Part shown: in pieces, positions 56,601-64,000 of the stretch
How the letters are laid out: each line of letters opens with the position of its first letter
How positions within the stretch are numbered: the stretch's first letter is position 1
Assembly (NCBI RefSeq): GCF_900142725.1
Contig: NZ_FRBW01000003.1
Span: 248,001 to 312,000, forward strand
Length of the DNA stretch: 64,000 nt
Origin: Roseibium suaedae
GTDB lineage: Bacteria > Pseudomonadota > Alphaproteobacteria > Rhizobiales > Stappiaceae
Reading direction: 5' to 3'
Notes under the pieces: generated by a model
Databases searched by the model: none
What the model was told of the DNA's origin: nothing
What the model saw: only the letters and a program-made list of their open reading frames with translations
Made by a program: the position numbers and the translations under genes

Positions 56601-57632
56601 ATGACCAGACAAGAGGACCGCGGCGGACCACGCCAGCCACTCCTGATCGCCAAGGATCTGAAGCGTCACTTCCCGATCCGTTCAGGGCTGCTCAACCGGC
56701 AGACAGCCACCGTTCACGCGGTCGACGGCGTCTCCTTCGACGTGAAGAAGGGGGAAGTTCTGGGCATCGTCGGTGAGAGCGGTTGCGGCAAATCGACGAC
56801 CGCCCGGCTGATGATCGGCCTGATTGAACTGGATGACGGCCAGATCATTTTCGACGGCGACGTTCTGGGCGAGGACATCACGCTCAAGGAATTGCGCCGG
56901 GGTGTCCAGATGGTGTTTCAGGACAGCTACGCGTCCCTGAACCCCAGACTGACCATTCTGGACTCCGTCGCCTTCGGCCCGAAGATCAACGGACTGGAAG
57001 ATCCGGAAGGCAAGGCCCGGAACCTGTTGAAGCGTGTCGGCCTGGAACCGGACCGGTTTGCCCATCGCTATCCCCATGAGCTGTCAGGCGGTCAGCGTCA
57101 GCGCGTCAACATCGCCCGGGCCCTGGCCATGGAACCCCGGCTGGTGATTCTGGACGAGGCGGTTTCCGCCCTCGACAAGTCGGTCGAGGCACAGGTGCTC
57201 AATCTGCTCAATGAGCTGAGAGAAGAGTTCGGCCTGACCTACATCTTCATCTCCCACGACCTCAATGTCGTGCGCTACATCTCCGACCGGGTTCTGGTGA
57301 TGTATCTGGGCGAAGTGGTCGAGGTCGGGCCCGCCGAGGCGATTTATCACAACCAGGCGCATCCCTATACCTCGTCCCTGTTCGCGGCCATGCCTTCCAT
57401 GGATCCGGACAACCGCACGGAAGAACCGCCGCTCGCAGGCGATCCGCCCAACCCGATCAACCCGCCTTCGGGTTGCCGATTCCACACCCGCTGCAAGTTT
57501 GCCGAAAGCGTCTGCAGCGCAGCCAAGCCGAAGCTCAGTGTCATTGGCGGTGATGAGACCCATCTGGCCGCCTGCCACATGATGGACCCGGCCTCCGGCC
57601 ACAGCCAGTCATTCAGGGAGGCCGCGGAATGA
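56601..57632 (+). CDS. ABC transporter ATP-binding protein (DppF/OppF-like)
   Basis: 343 residues. Walker A GESGCGKST (58-66), signature LSGGQRQR (161-168), Walker B with DEAVSALD (185-192), and a C-terminal oligopeptide-transporter region with the cysteine-containing GCRFHTRC...CHMM pattern that is usual for this family. It starts 4 bp after the permease stop and overlaps the second ATPase gene by 4 bp. Confidence 0.92.
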   Translation: MTRQEDRGGPRQPLLIAKDLKRHFPIRSGLLNRQTATVHAVDGVSFDVKKGEVLGIVGESGCGKSTTARLMIGLIELDDGQIIFDGDVLGEDITLKELRRGVQMVFQDSYASLNPRLTILDSVAFGPKINGLEDPEGKARNLLKRVGLEPDRFAHRYPHELSGGQRQRVNIARALAMEPRLVILDEAVSALDKSVEAQVLNLLNELREEFGLTYIFISHDLNVVRYISDRVLVMYLGEVVEVGPAEAIYHNQAHPYTSSLFAAMPSMDPDNRTEEPPLAGDPPNPINPPSGCRFHTRCKFAESVCSAAKPKLSVIGGDETHLAACHMMDPASGHSQSFREAAE

Positions 57633-58612
57633 GCGAGACCCCGCTTGTCGAGTTCAAGGATCTTGTCGTCCGCTTCAAGGGTGACCGCACGGTCCATGCC
57701 ATCAATGGCCTGAACCTCAATCTGAAGCCCGGCGAAATGCTGGGACTGCTCGGCGAATCCGGTTCGGGCAAGAGTGTCACGCTCAAGACGCTTCTGCGCC
57801 TACTGCCCCCCAAGCGCACGGACCTCGAAGGCTCCGTGAAGGTTCTGGGCACGGATGTCATGTCGCTCTCCGGGCGGGCTCTGGCCAAGTACCGGGGCGG
57901 CGATGTCTCCATGGTATTCCAGGAACCGGCCCTGGCGCTTGATCCGGTCTACACGATCGGCGACCAGATCGCCGAAGCCGTCATGCGCCACAAGGGCATC
58001 AGCAAGCTTGCTGCCATGGATGTTGCGCTCGACATGCTGACGCGGGTGCGCATTCCCTCCCCCGAACGGCGCCTGAAGAACTATCCGCATGAAATGTCCG
58101 GCGGCATGCGCCAGCGGGCCATGATCGCTCTCGCGCTGGCTTGCCGGCCGAAGCTGCTCCTGGCCGATGAGCCGACGACCGCACTGGACGCGACGGTCCA
58201 GATCCAGATCCTTCTGCTCCTGCGCGAATTGCAGAAGGAATTCGGCATGGGCGTCATCTTCGTGACCCATGACATCGGCGTTGCCGTCGAGGTCTCGGAC
58301 CGGATCGCGGTCATGTATGCGGGCAATATCGTCGAGACCGGCAAGACCCGCGACGTGATCAAGAACCCTCGCCACCCCTATACCAGGGGGTTGCTTGCGG
58401 CCAATCTCCATGGCGCGGTGAAAGGCAGCCGTCTCGACGCGATCCCCGGATCGCCACCGCCTCTGGAGGAAGCGCCTTCCAACTGCTCCTTCGCGCCCCG
58501 TTGCAGCCTGGCGCGGCCGGAGTGCTGGAAGGCGCTGCCTCCCAGGATCGACATCGGCAACGGCCACGAAGCCGCCTGCGTTCTGGCAGCCGAAGCTGCA
58601 GTGACTGCATAA
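57629..58612 (+). CDS. ABC transporter ATP-binding protein (DppD/OppD-like)
   Basis: 327 residues. Walker A GESGSGKS (42-49), signature MSGGMRQR (156-163), Walker B LLLADEPTTALD (176-187), and the family C-terminal region with SNCSFAPRC...AACVL. The ATG overlaps the previous stop (ATGA). It forms the heterodimeric motor with the upstream ATPase and is the last gene of the transporter operon. Confidence 0.92.
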   Translation: MSETPLVEFKDLVVRFKGDRTVHAINGLNLNLKPGEMLGLLGESGSGKSVTLKTLLRLLPPKRTDLEGSVKVLGTDVMSLSGRALAKYRGGDVSMVFQEPALALDPVYTIGDQIAEAVMRHKGISKLAAMDVALDMLTRVRIPSPERRLKNYPHEMSGGMRQRAMIALALACRPKLLLADEPTTALDATVQIQILLLLRELQKEFGMGVIFVTHDIGVAVEVSDRIAVMYAGNIVETGKTRDVIKNPRHPYTRGLLAANLHGAVKGSRLDAIPGSPPPLEEAPSNCSFAPRCSLARPECWKALPPRIDIGNGHEAACVLAAEAAVTA

Positions 58613-58650
58613 TCGGGCATTTGGGTTGCGTCAGACCCAGACGCCACGCC

Positions 58651-58715
58651 GCCCCGGCCTTGAGCCGGGGCCTCGCCTCCAGCCAGCCATAGGGTCCCGG
58701 CTCGGAGGCCGGGAC
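58651..58715. repeat. pair of short hairpins, element R5
   Basis: CCCCGG-CCTTGAG-CCGGGG (58653-58670) is followed by GTCCCGGC-CTCCGAG-type hairpin GTCCCGG/CCGGGAC (58694-58715). They share the TTGA-type loop and CCGGG arms of R1 and R2. A third hairpin, GCGAGCGACA/TGTCTCTCGC with one mismatch, lies at 58719-58744. They may mark the end of the transporter operon. Confidence 0.6.
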
Positions 58716-58766
58716 AGCGCGAGCGACAAGTTTTTGTCTCTCGCACAGATTATAGGTCTCCTATCA

Positions 58767-58877
58767 CCTCATGCTGAGGAGGACCGAAGGTCCGTCTCGA
58801 AGCATGGGCGATAGGCCCGGTGCATGCAGCCGATCCTTCGAGACGCCTGGCGATTGCCAGGCTCCTCAGGATGAGGG
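58767..58877. repeat. CCTCATGCTGAGGAG/TTCGAGACG intergenic repeat R6
   Basis: Outer arms CCTCATGCTGAGGAG (58767-58781) and CTCCTCAGGATGAGG (58862-58876) pair with one mismatch. Inner arms CGTCTCGAAGCATGG (58793-58807) and GATCCTTCGAGACG (58842-58855) pair over most of their length. Repeats of this type are frequent in Rhizobiales genomes as I recall. No gene is seen in 58613-59029. Confidence 0.75.
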
Positions 58878-59029
58878 AGAGCAAGGACCAGTTAGACCTC
58901 ATTGCACTTTCTCTCTTCCCGTTTCCAGAATCTTCGCTCCCCCGATTTTGGGGAAGGACGAAGCCTCGAGAAATGTGCCAAGGTGTGATCATAGAATGAC
59001 TTAGCGAAGCCGGGAGGACTTCCACACAC

Positions 59030-60142
59030 ATGGCTCTGATTACCTATCTGACCACAATCGTATTCGACCACGGTGCCATCGCCACTATCGGCCAGCACGC
59101 TTCCAGTCTCGGCATGAAACGTCCACTGATCGTGACCGACAAGGGCGTGATCGGCGCCGGACTGCTGGAGAAGCTGACCGGACCGCTGGGCATGGAAAGC
59201 GCCGTTTTCGACGGCACCCCTTCAAACCCCACGGAAGCAGCTATCCTGGAGGCCTATGCGCTCTACCAGAAAGAGGGCTGCGATGGCGTGATCGGGCTCG
59301 GCGGCGGGTCCTCGATCGATCTTGCCAAGGGCGTTCGGCTTCTGTCCGGAAATCCGGCGCCGCTTGCCCAATATGCCGCAATCGAAGGCGGCATTTCGAA
59401 GATCTCGCCCAAGGTATGCCCGATGATCGCGGTCCCCACCACGGCGGGAACCGGATCGGAAGTCGGCCGGGCCTCTGTCATCAACATGACAGACGGGCGC
59501 AAGCTTGGCGTGATCAGCCCGGCCATGATGCCGTCCATCGCCCTGTGCGATCCCGAACTGACCCTGGGCCTGCCGCCCTTCCTGACAGCGGCGACCGGCA
59601 TGGACGCAATTTCCCATTGCCTTGAAACCTACATGGCGCCGTCCATCAATCCGCCCGCAGAAGCCATCGCGCTTGATGGCCTGACCCGCGGCTTCAGTGC
59701 GATCAGGACAGCGGTGAAAAACGGATCGGACCGTCAGGCCCGCTGGGACATGATGATGGCGTCAACCGAGGGAGCCATGGCCTTCCAGAAAGGGCTCGGG
59801 GCGATCCATTCGCTGACCCATCCGCTGGGTGCGATCAAGGAATTGAACCTGCATCATGGCACGCTCAACGCCATTTTGACCCCGCCTGTCCTGCGCTTCA
59901 ACAGGCCGGTGATCGGTGCGAAGTGGGATGTGATGAGCGGCATTCTCGGCGGCGAGCCGGATGAAGTCATGGCAGAGCTGATCAAGGATATCGGCATCCC
60001 CTCAGGCCTCGACGCTCTCGGCGTCACGGCGGAGCACCGTGCCCAGGTGGCCAAGGCCGCCCTCCTGGATCATTGCCACGCCACCAACCCGCGCCTTGCA
60101 ACCGAGGAAGACTACCTCGCGATTCTGGAAGACGCCCGCTGA
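59030..60142 (+). CDS. iron-containing alcohol dehydrogenase
   Basis: 370 residues of the type III (Fe-ADH) family. GGGSSIDLAKG (91-101) binds the nicotinamide cofactor; metal ligands are probably Asp192 and His196 (GMDAISHCLETY), His260 (GAIHSLTHPLGA) and His276 (LHHG). VPTTAGTGSEVGRASV is a family signature. The enzyme would interconvert an alcohol and an aldehyde or ketone. It is separated from the ABC operon by 417 bp of repeats, so it may be independent of the amidase/transporter regulon. Confidence 0.88.
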   Translation: MALITYLTTIVFDHGAIATIGQHASSLGMKRPLIVTDKGVIGAGLLEKLTGPLGMESAVFDGTPSNPTEAAILEAYALYQKEGCDGVIGLGGGSSIDLAKGVRLLSGNPAPLAQYAAIEGGISKISPKVCPMIAVPTTAGTGSEVGRASVINMTDGRKLGVISPAMMPSIALCDPELTLGLPPFLTAATGMDAISHCLETYMAPSINPPAEAIALDGLTRGFSAIRTAVKNGSDRQARWDMMMASTEGAMAFQKGLGAIHSLTHPLGAIKELNLHHGTLNAILTPPVLRFNRPVIGAKWDVMSGILGGEPDEVMAELIKDIGIPSGLDALGVTAEHRAQVAKAALLDHCHATNPRLATEEDYLAILEDAR

Positions 60143-60171
60143 CCTGCTCAGCCGTTCAGGGACAAGAACTC

Positions 60172-60198
60172 AAAGAGCCGCTTTTCAGCGGCTCTTTT
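60172..60198. terminator. bidirectional terminator between the alcohol dehydrogenase and RND pump genes
   Basis: Perfect 10-bp stem AAAGAGCCGC/GCGGCTCTTT with a 6-base loop, A-rich before and T-rich after, placed between the two convergent genes. Confidence 0.85.
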
Positions 60199-60219
60199 CA
60201 GTTTCAGATGTGTTTGTGC

Positions 60220-63200
60220 TCACCCTTCGGCCTGGGCGGCTTCCGGTTCCTTCGCCTTCATGCCAAGCATGTTTTTCACCTTCTCGCGCGTGGATTGAAC
60301 GACCACATACAGGGAAGGAATAAGCAAGACACCGAGGGACGACGCGAAGAACATGCCGCCGAAGACCGCGACGCCGATCGCCCTTTGGCTGGCCGCGCCA
60401 GCGCTGCTTGCAGTCAGCAGCGGCACCACGCCGAGCAGGAAGGACAAGGCGGTCATCATCACGGCGCGGAAGCGCATATGGGCGGCTTCTTCTGCCGCAG
60501 CGATAATCGACTTGCCACTTTCCCGCTGCTCGATCGCAAATTCCACGATCAGGATCGCGTTCTTTGCCCCCATCCCGACCAGCATGATCATACCGATTTG
60601 CGTGTAGAGATTGACGTCTCCGCCGGTCAGGAAGACGGCAACGAATGCGCCCAGCAGAGCCACCGTCACGGACATCAGGATCGCCAGAGGCATGCTCCAG
60701 CTTTCGTACTGGGCGACCAGGAACAGATAGGCAAACAGGATCGACAGGAACAGGATGAAGAGCACGATGTCTCCCGATCCCTGCTGCTGGAGGGCCGTCC
60801 CCGTCCATTCATAGCTGTAGCCCGAGGGCAGCGCTTCCGTCGCCGCAGACTGCAGGGCTGCCATCACGACGCCGGTTGACGCCCCCTGAGCCGGATCTGC
60901 GTTCAGCGTTGCAGAGCGGAACATGTTGTAGCGCGTCAGGGTTTGCGGCCCCAGCGTGTTGCTCACGCTCACAAGTGAACTCAGCGGCACCATGGCCCCG
61001 CTCGCTGAGCGGACATAAAGCCGTCCAATGTCGTCCGGGTTGTTGCGATACTCGCCGTCAGCCTGAAGCATGACCTTGTAGGTTCGCCCGAAGATATTGA
61101 AGTCATTCACATAATATGAACCGAGGTAGGTCTGGAGCGTGGTGAAGACATCCGCGACATTCACACCGAGGGTCTTTGCCTTCTCCCGGTCGAGATCGAC
61201 AAAGAGCTGCGGCACGTCCGACCGGAATGTCGAATAGGCCTGTGCAATTTCAGGCGACTGGTTCGCGCCATAGACAAAGGAACCAACCGCAGAGGACAGG
61301 TCCTGCGGCGTGCCGCCAGCGGTCTGCTGAACCATCATCTGCACACCGCCCGTTGTTCCAAGTCCGGGAATCGGCGGCGGATTGAAGGCAATGATCCGCG
61401 CACCCGGGACGGCTGAGAACTCCGCCCAGAACTTGCCCAGGATGGCGTTGACACGCAGTGAGGTTTCCTGCCGCTTCGACCAATTGTCCAATGTGGCAAT
61501 GATCATCGCCGAATTGGAAGAAAGGGCCGAGTTCAGGATCGAGAATCCATTCACTGTCACGACATTGGCGACGCCCGGTGTCTGCCCCACCTTCTCGATC
61601 AGCGACTTGGTAATGATCTCGGTGCGCTCCAGAGAGGCCCCATCGGGCAGCTGGATATCCACCATCAGATAGCCCTGATCTTCCAGTGGCAGGAACCCCT
61701 GCGGCAGCCGCCCGCCAAGCACCACAATCAGCGCCACAACAGCCGCAATCACAGCAAGCCCCAGAAACGCGACGCGCAGCAATCTGCGCACCAGAGCAGA
61801 ATACCCATTGCGCACGCCGGTGATGCCCCGGTCGAACAGGGACATTATTCCGCGCGGCGGGCCGGCCCGCCGTCTGAGGATCATGCCGCACAAAGCCGGA
61901 GACAGGGTCAGGGCGTTGATCGACGAAATGATCACGGACACTGAAATGGTGATCGCGAACTGGGAATAGAGTTCCCCGGTGATGCCCGGCATGAAGATTG
62001 TGGGAACGAAAACCGCGAGCAGAACGAGGGTCGTCGCGATGACTGGCCCGGTAATCTGCCCCATGGCCTTGGCCGTCGCGTCCTGCGGACTGAGATCCTC
62101 TTCACTCAGGATCCGTTCGACGTTCTCCACCACTACGATGGCGTCATCCACCACAATCCCGATGGCCAGAACCAGGGCGAAAAGCGAGATCGTGTTTAGC
62201 GACATGCCCAATTCGAGCAGAACTGCGAAGGTGCCAATGAGGGAAACAGGAATGGCAACGGTCGGAATGATCGTCGCGCGCCAATTGCCCAGGAAGATGA
62301 ACACCACCGAGACCACCAGAACAAAGGTGATGCCCAGTGTCACAATCACATCGTCCATTGATGCCTGGACGAAATCCGTCGTGTTGAACGGTACCTCATA
62401 GGCAACGTCGTCAGGAAAGGCCTGGGACAGTTCCTCAAGACGGGCCTGTACTCCCTCGGCGACGGCAATCGCATTGGCGCCGGGCGCCTGATAGATCGCC
62501 AGAATTGTCGAGGCCTTGCCATTGAACGCACCGCTGGCCGAATAGGACTGCGCCCCTCTTTCGACCCGGGCCACGTCGCCAACACGCACAATGGCGCCAT
62601 CCTTGCCGGTGCGCAGCACGATGTTCTCGAACTGCTCGACACTGGACAACCGTCCCTGTGCCTTCACTGTGTACTGGAACTGCTGGCCGGCGGGGACCGG
62701 CGGGGCACCGATCTGACCGGCTGCCACCTGCAGGTTCTGGTCTCGAATGGCCGTGATGAAGTCGGTCGGCGTCATGCCCATACTGGCCAGACGGTCCGGG
62801 TCGAGCCAGATCCGCATGCCATAGGCAAAATCCGTCAGCACGTCCGCCTTGCCAACGCCCGGAACGCGGGCGAGCGAATCCTTCAGATTGATGGACGCAT
62901 AGTTTGACAGGAACACCTCGTCATAGGTGCCCTTGGGAGAATAGAGCGCCACCACCAGAAGCATGTTGGTCGAGGCTTTTTGAACGGTCACACCATTGGC
63001 CGTCACATCAGATGGCAACTGGCTGGTGGCCTGACTGACGCGGTTTTGGACATTGACTGCGGCAATATCCGGATCCGTGCCGACGGCGAAGGTCACGTTC
63101 AGGGAATAGCTGCCGCTATCGGAGCTGTTCGACGACATGTAGAGCATGTCGTCGACACCATTGACCTGCGCCTCGATCGGGGCAGCCACCGTATCTTCCA

Positions 63201-63372
63201 GAACATCGGCACTGGCGCCGGCATAACTCGCCGACACATTGACGACCGGCGGGGTGATGTTGGGAAACTGTTCGACAGGAAGAGCAAAATACCCGAGGAC
63301 ACCGGCGATGGTGATCACAAGGGAAATCACCAGGGCGAATCTGGGACGCCGGATGAAGAAGACTGAGAACAT
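60220..63372 (-). CDS. RND multidrug efflux transporter (HAE1/AcrB family)
   Basis: 1050 residues. Twelve membrane helices in the AcrB plan, two large periplasmic loops, and the proton-relay pair Asp409-Asp410 in [36 protein letters not shown] near residue 36 is typical of HAE1 pumps. The C-terminus is a charged cytoplasmic tail. It lies 5 bp downstream of the adaptor gene on the same strand. No outer-membrane factor is visible in the window. Confidence 0.95.
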   Translation of the reverse strand: MFSVFFIRRPRFALVISLVITIAGVLGYFALPVEQFPNITPPVVNVSASYAGASADVLEDTVAAPIEAQVNGVDDMLYMSSNSSDSGSYSLNVTFAVGTDPDIAAVNVQNRVSQATSQLPSDVTANGVTVQKASTNMLLVVALYSPKGTYDEVFLSNYASINLKDSLARVPGVGKADVLTDFAYGMRIWLDPDRLASMGMTPTDFITAIRDQNLQVAAGQIGAPPVPAGQQFQYTVKAQGRLSSVEQFENIVLRTGKDGAIVRVGDVARVERGAQSYSASGAFNGKASTILAIYQAPGANAIAVAEGVQARLEELSQAFPDDVAYEVPFNTTDFVQASMDDVIVTLGITFVLVVSVVFIFLGNWRATIIPTVAIPVSLIGTFAVLLELGMSLNTISLFALVLAIGIVVDDAIVVVENVERILSEEDLSPQDATAKAMGQITGPVIATTLVLLAVFVPTIFMPGITGELYSQFAITISVSVIISSINALTLSPALCGMILRRRAGPPRGIMSLFDRGITGVRNGYSALVRRLLRVAFLGLAVIAAVVALIVVLGGRLPQGFLPLEDQGYLMVDIQLPDGASLERTEIITKSLIEKVGQTPGVANVVTVNGFSILNSALSSNSAMIIATLDNWSKRQETSLRVNAILGKFWAEFSAVPGARIIAFNPPPIPGLGTTGGVQMMVQQTAGGTPQDLSSAVGSFVYGANQSPEIAQAYSTFRSDVPQLFVDLDREKAKTLGVNVADVFTTLQTYLGSYYVNDFNIFGRTYKVMLQADGEYRNNPDDIGRLYVRSASGAMVPLSSLVSVSNTLGPQTLTRYNMFRSATLNADPAQGASTGVVMAALQSAATEALPSGYSYEWTGTALQQQGSGDIVLFILFLSILFAYLFLVAQYESWSMPLAILMSVTVALLGAFVAVFLTGGDVNLYTQIGMIMLVGMGAKNAILIVEFAIEQRESGKSIIAAAEEAAHMRFRAVMMTALSFLLGVVPLLTASSAGAASQRAIGVAVFGGMFFASSLGVLLIPSLYVVVQSTREKVKNMLGMKAKEPEAAQAEG

Positions 63373-63377
63373 GAGCC

Positions 63378-64000
63378 CTACCCCGCCTGGCTGACTGACT
63401 GGACCGCCTTGACCGGGACACCGGGCCGGACCTTCTGCTGCCCCTCCGTGATCACGCTCTCGCCCTCCTGCAGCCCCTCCTTCACGACGAAGTCAGTTCC
63501 AACTTGGGCTCCGAGCTGAACATAGCGCTGTTCCACCGTGCTGCTGGCGTTGACCACGAGCACGAAACTACCGCGCTGATCCCGCTGGACAGCCGCCTGC
63601 GGCACCATCAGGGCTTTTGTTTCCTGAGGGGATTCGATTGTCACAGACACATAGGTGCCATCTGCCAGGAAGCCGTCCTGATTGGCAAACTTGCCCCTTA
63701 GCGCAATTGTCCCGGTCTGGGCATCGACCTTGTTGTCGATGAAGACGATCTTGCCAGTCTCGCCATATTGTTCCCGATTGGGCAGGCTCAGCTTAAGGTT
63801 GGGCGTTTCTTCCGGTTTGAAATCGGACGGGTTCAGATTGTGGGCTTTCAAGGCATTCAGATATTGAGACTGGCTGACTGAGAAGTTCACATAGACCGGG
63901 GCCAGTTGCACCACGGTGCCGAGCGGGCTGGAAGACGGACCAACCACGTCCCCAACACTGTAAGGCGTCTTGCCAATCCGGCCGTCAAAGGGCGCGGCAA
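63378..64000 (-). CDS. RND efflux periplasmic adaptor (partial, 5' end beyond the window)
   Basis: The reading frame is open from the window edge ([21 protein letters not shown], a lipoyl-like hairpin end) to a stop at 63378. It contains the beta-barrel and membrane-proximal parts of the membrane fusion family: [49 protein letters not shown] and the final [19 protein letters not shown]. The N-terminal signal, first lipoyl half and coiled coil are outside the window. It pairs with the AcrB-like pump. Confidence 0.93.
   Translation of the reverse strand, partial: AAPFDGRIGKTPYSVGDVVGPSSSPLGTVVQLAPVYVNFSVSQSQYLNALKAHNLNPSDFKPEETPNLKLSLPNREQYGETGKIVFIDNKVDAQTGTIALRGKFANQDGFLADGTYVSVTIESPQETKALMVPQAAVQRDQRGSFVLVVNASSTVEQRYVQLGAQVGTDFVVKEGLQEGESVITEGQQKVRPGVPVKAVQSVSQAG

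Noticed and set aside
49484..60142. Integrative element or genomic island at tRNA-Lys
   Set aside because: No integrase, no repeat of the tRNA 3' end and no clear base-composition change were seen; only the accessory look of the genes hints at it.

Overview
The window looks like a chromosomal segment of an alphaproteobacterium of the order Rhizobiales (Hyphomicrobiales), probably close to Stappiaceae such as Roseibium/Labrenzia. That placement is an inference. It rests on high GC, an IspD-IspF fusion, a pyruvate dehydrogenase E1-beta carrying its own lipoyl domain, and the gene order dusB-ntrB-ntrC-ntrY-ntrX-trkA-dat-hfq-hflX facing ispDF-pncC, which I recall from Sinorhizobium and Brucella. 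There is no rRNA, prophage, transposase or CRISPR array. The only RNA gene seen is tRNA-Lys(UUU).

Layout. 1-552: non-coding, two palindromic intergenic repeats. 553-6321: cysQ, then nucleotide-sugar genes galE, ugd, gmd and fcl (UDP-galactose, UDP-glucuronate, GDP-fucose) for surface polysaccharide. 6556-18366: one long minus-strand run of hfq-hflX, dat, trkA and the nitrogen two-component genes with dusB. 18546-22155: plus-strand ispDF, pncC and a tandem trio of small secreted paralogues of unknown function. 22262-31411: minus-strand ratA/COQ10, lipA, a thioesterase, a GlsB-type membrane protein, lpd, an SGNH hydrolase, pdhC, pdhB, pdhA and an FtsB-like gene: lipoate synthesis plus the enzyme complex that uses it. 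31564-34474: RES-Xre toxin-antitoxin pair and a Na/Pi symporter. 34511-40727: mfd, sdhE, recG. 41254-46310: DUF502, DUF454, a shortened GNAT, glmS, glmU. 46605-49125: a SPOR-like envelope protein, ccdA, a small hypothetical.

49484-60142 is the most accessory-looking part. It holds tRNA-Lys, then a GntR regulator-amidase-racemase-like operon that is divergent from a complete dipeptide/oligopeptide-type ABC transporter operon, followed by an iron-dependent alcohol dehydrogenase. A perfect 15-bp palindrome of the FadR/GntR type lies between the divergent units. I infer a regulon that imports and hydrolyses an amide or peptide-like compound; its substrate is unknown. 60220-64000 is an RND efflux pump with its adaptor gene running off the window.

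The least explained items are the tandem secreted trio (20405-22155), the cysteine-free member of the Asp/Glu racemase superfamily next to an amidase (49602-51502), and a set of intergenic inverted repeats whose hairpin arms differ between copies while pairing is kept (about 101-413, 24606-24717, 41017-41133, 54461-54607, 58651-58877). All functional calls come from reading motifs by eye; no database search was run.
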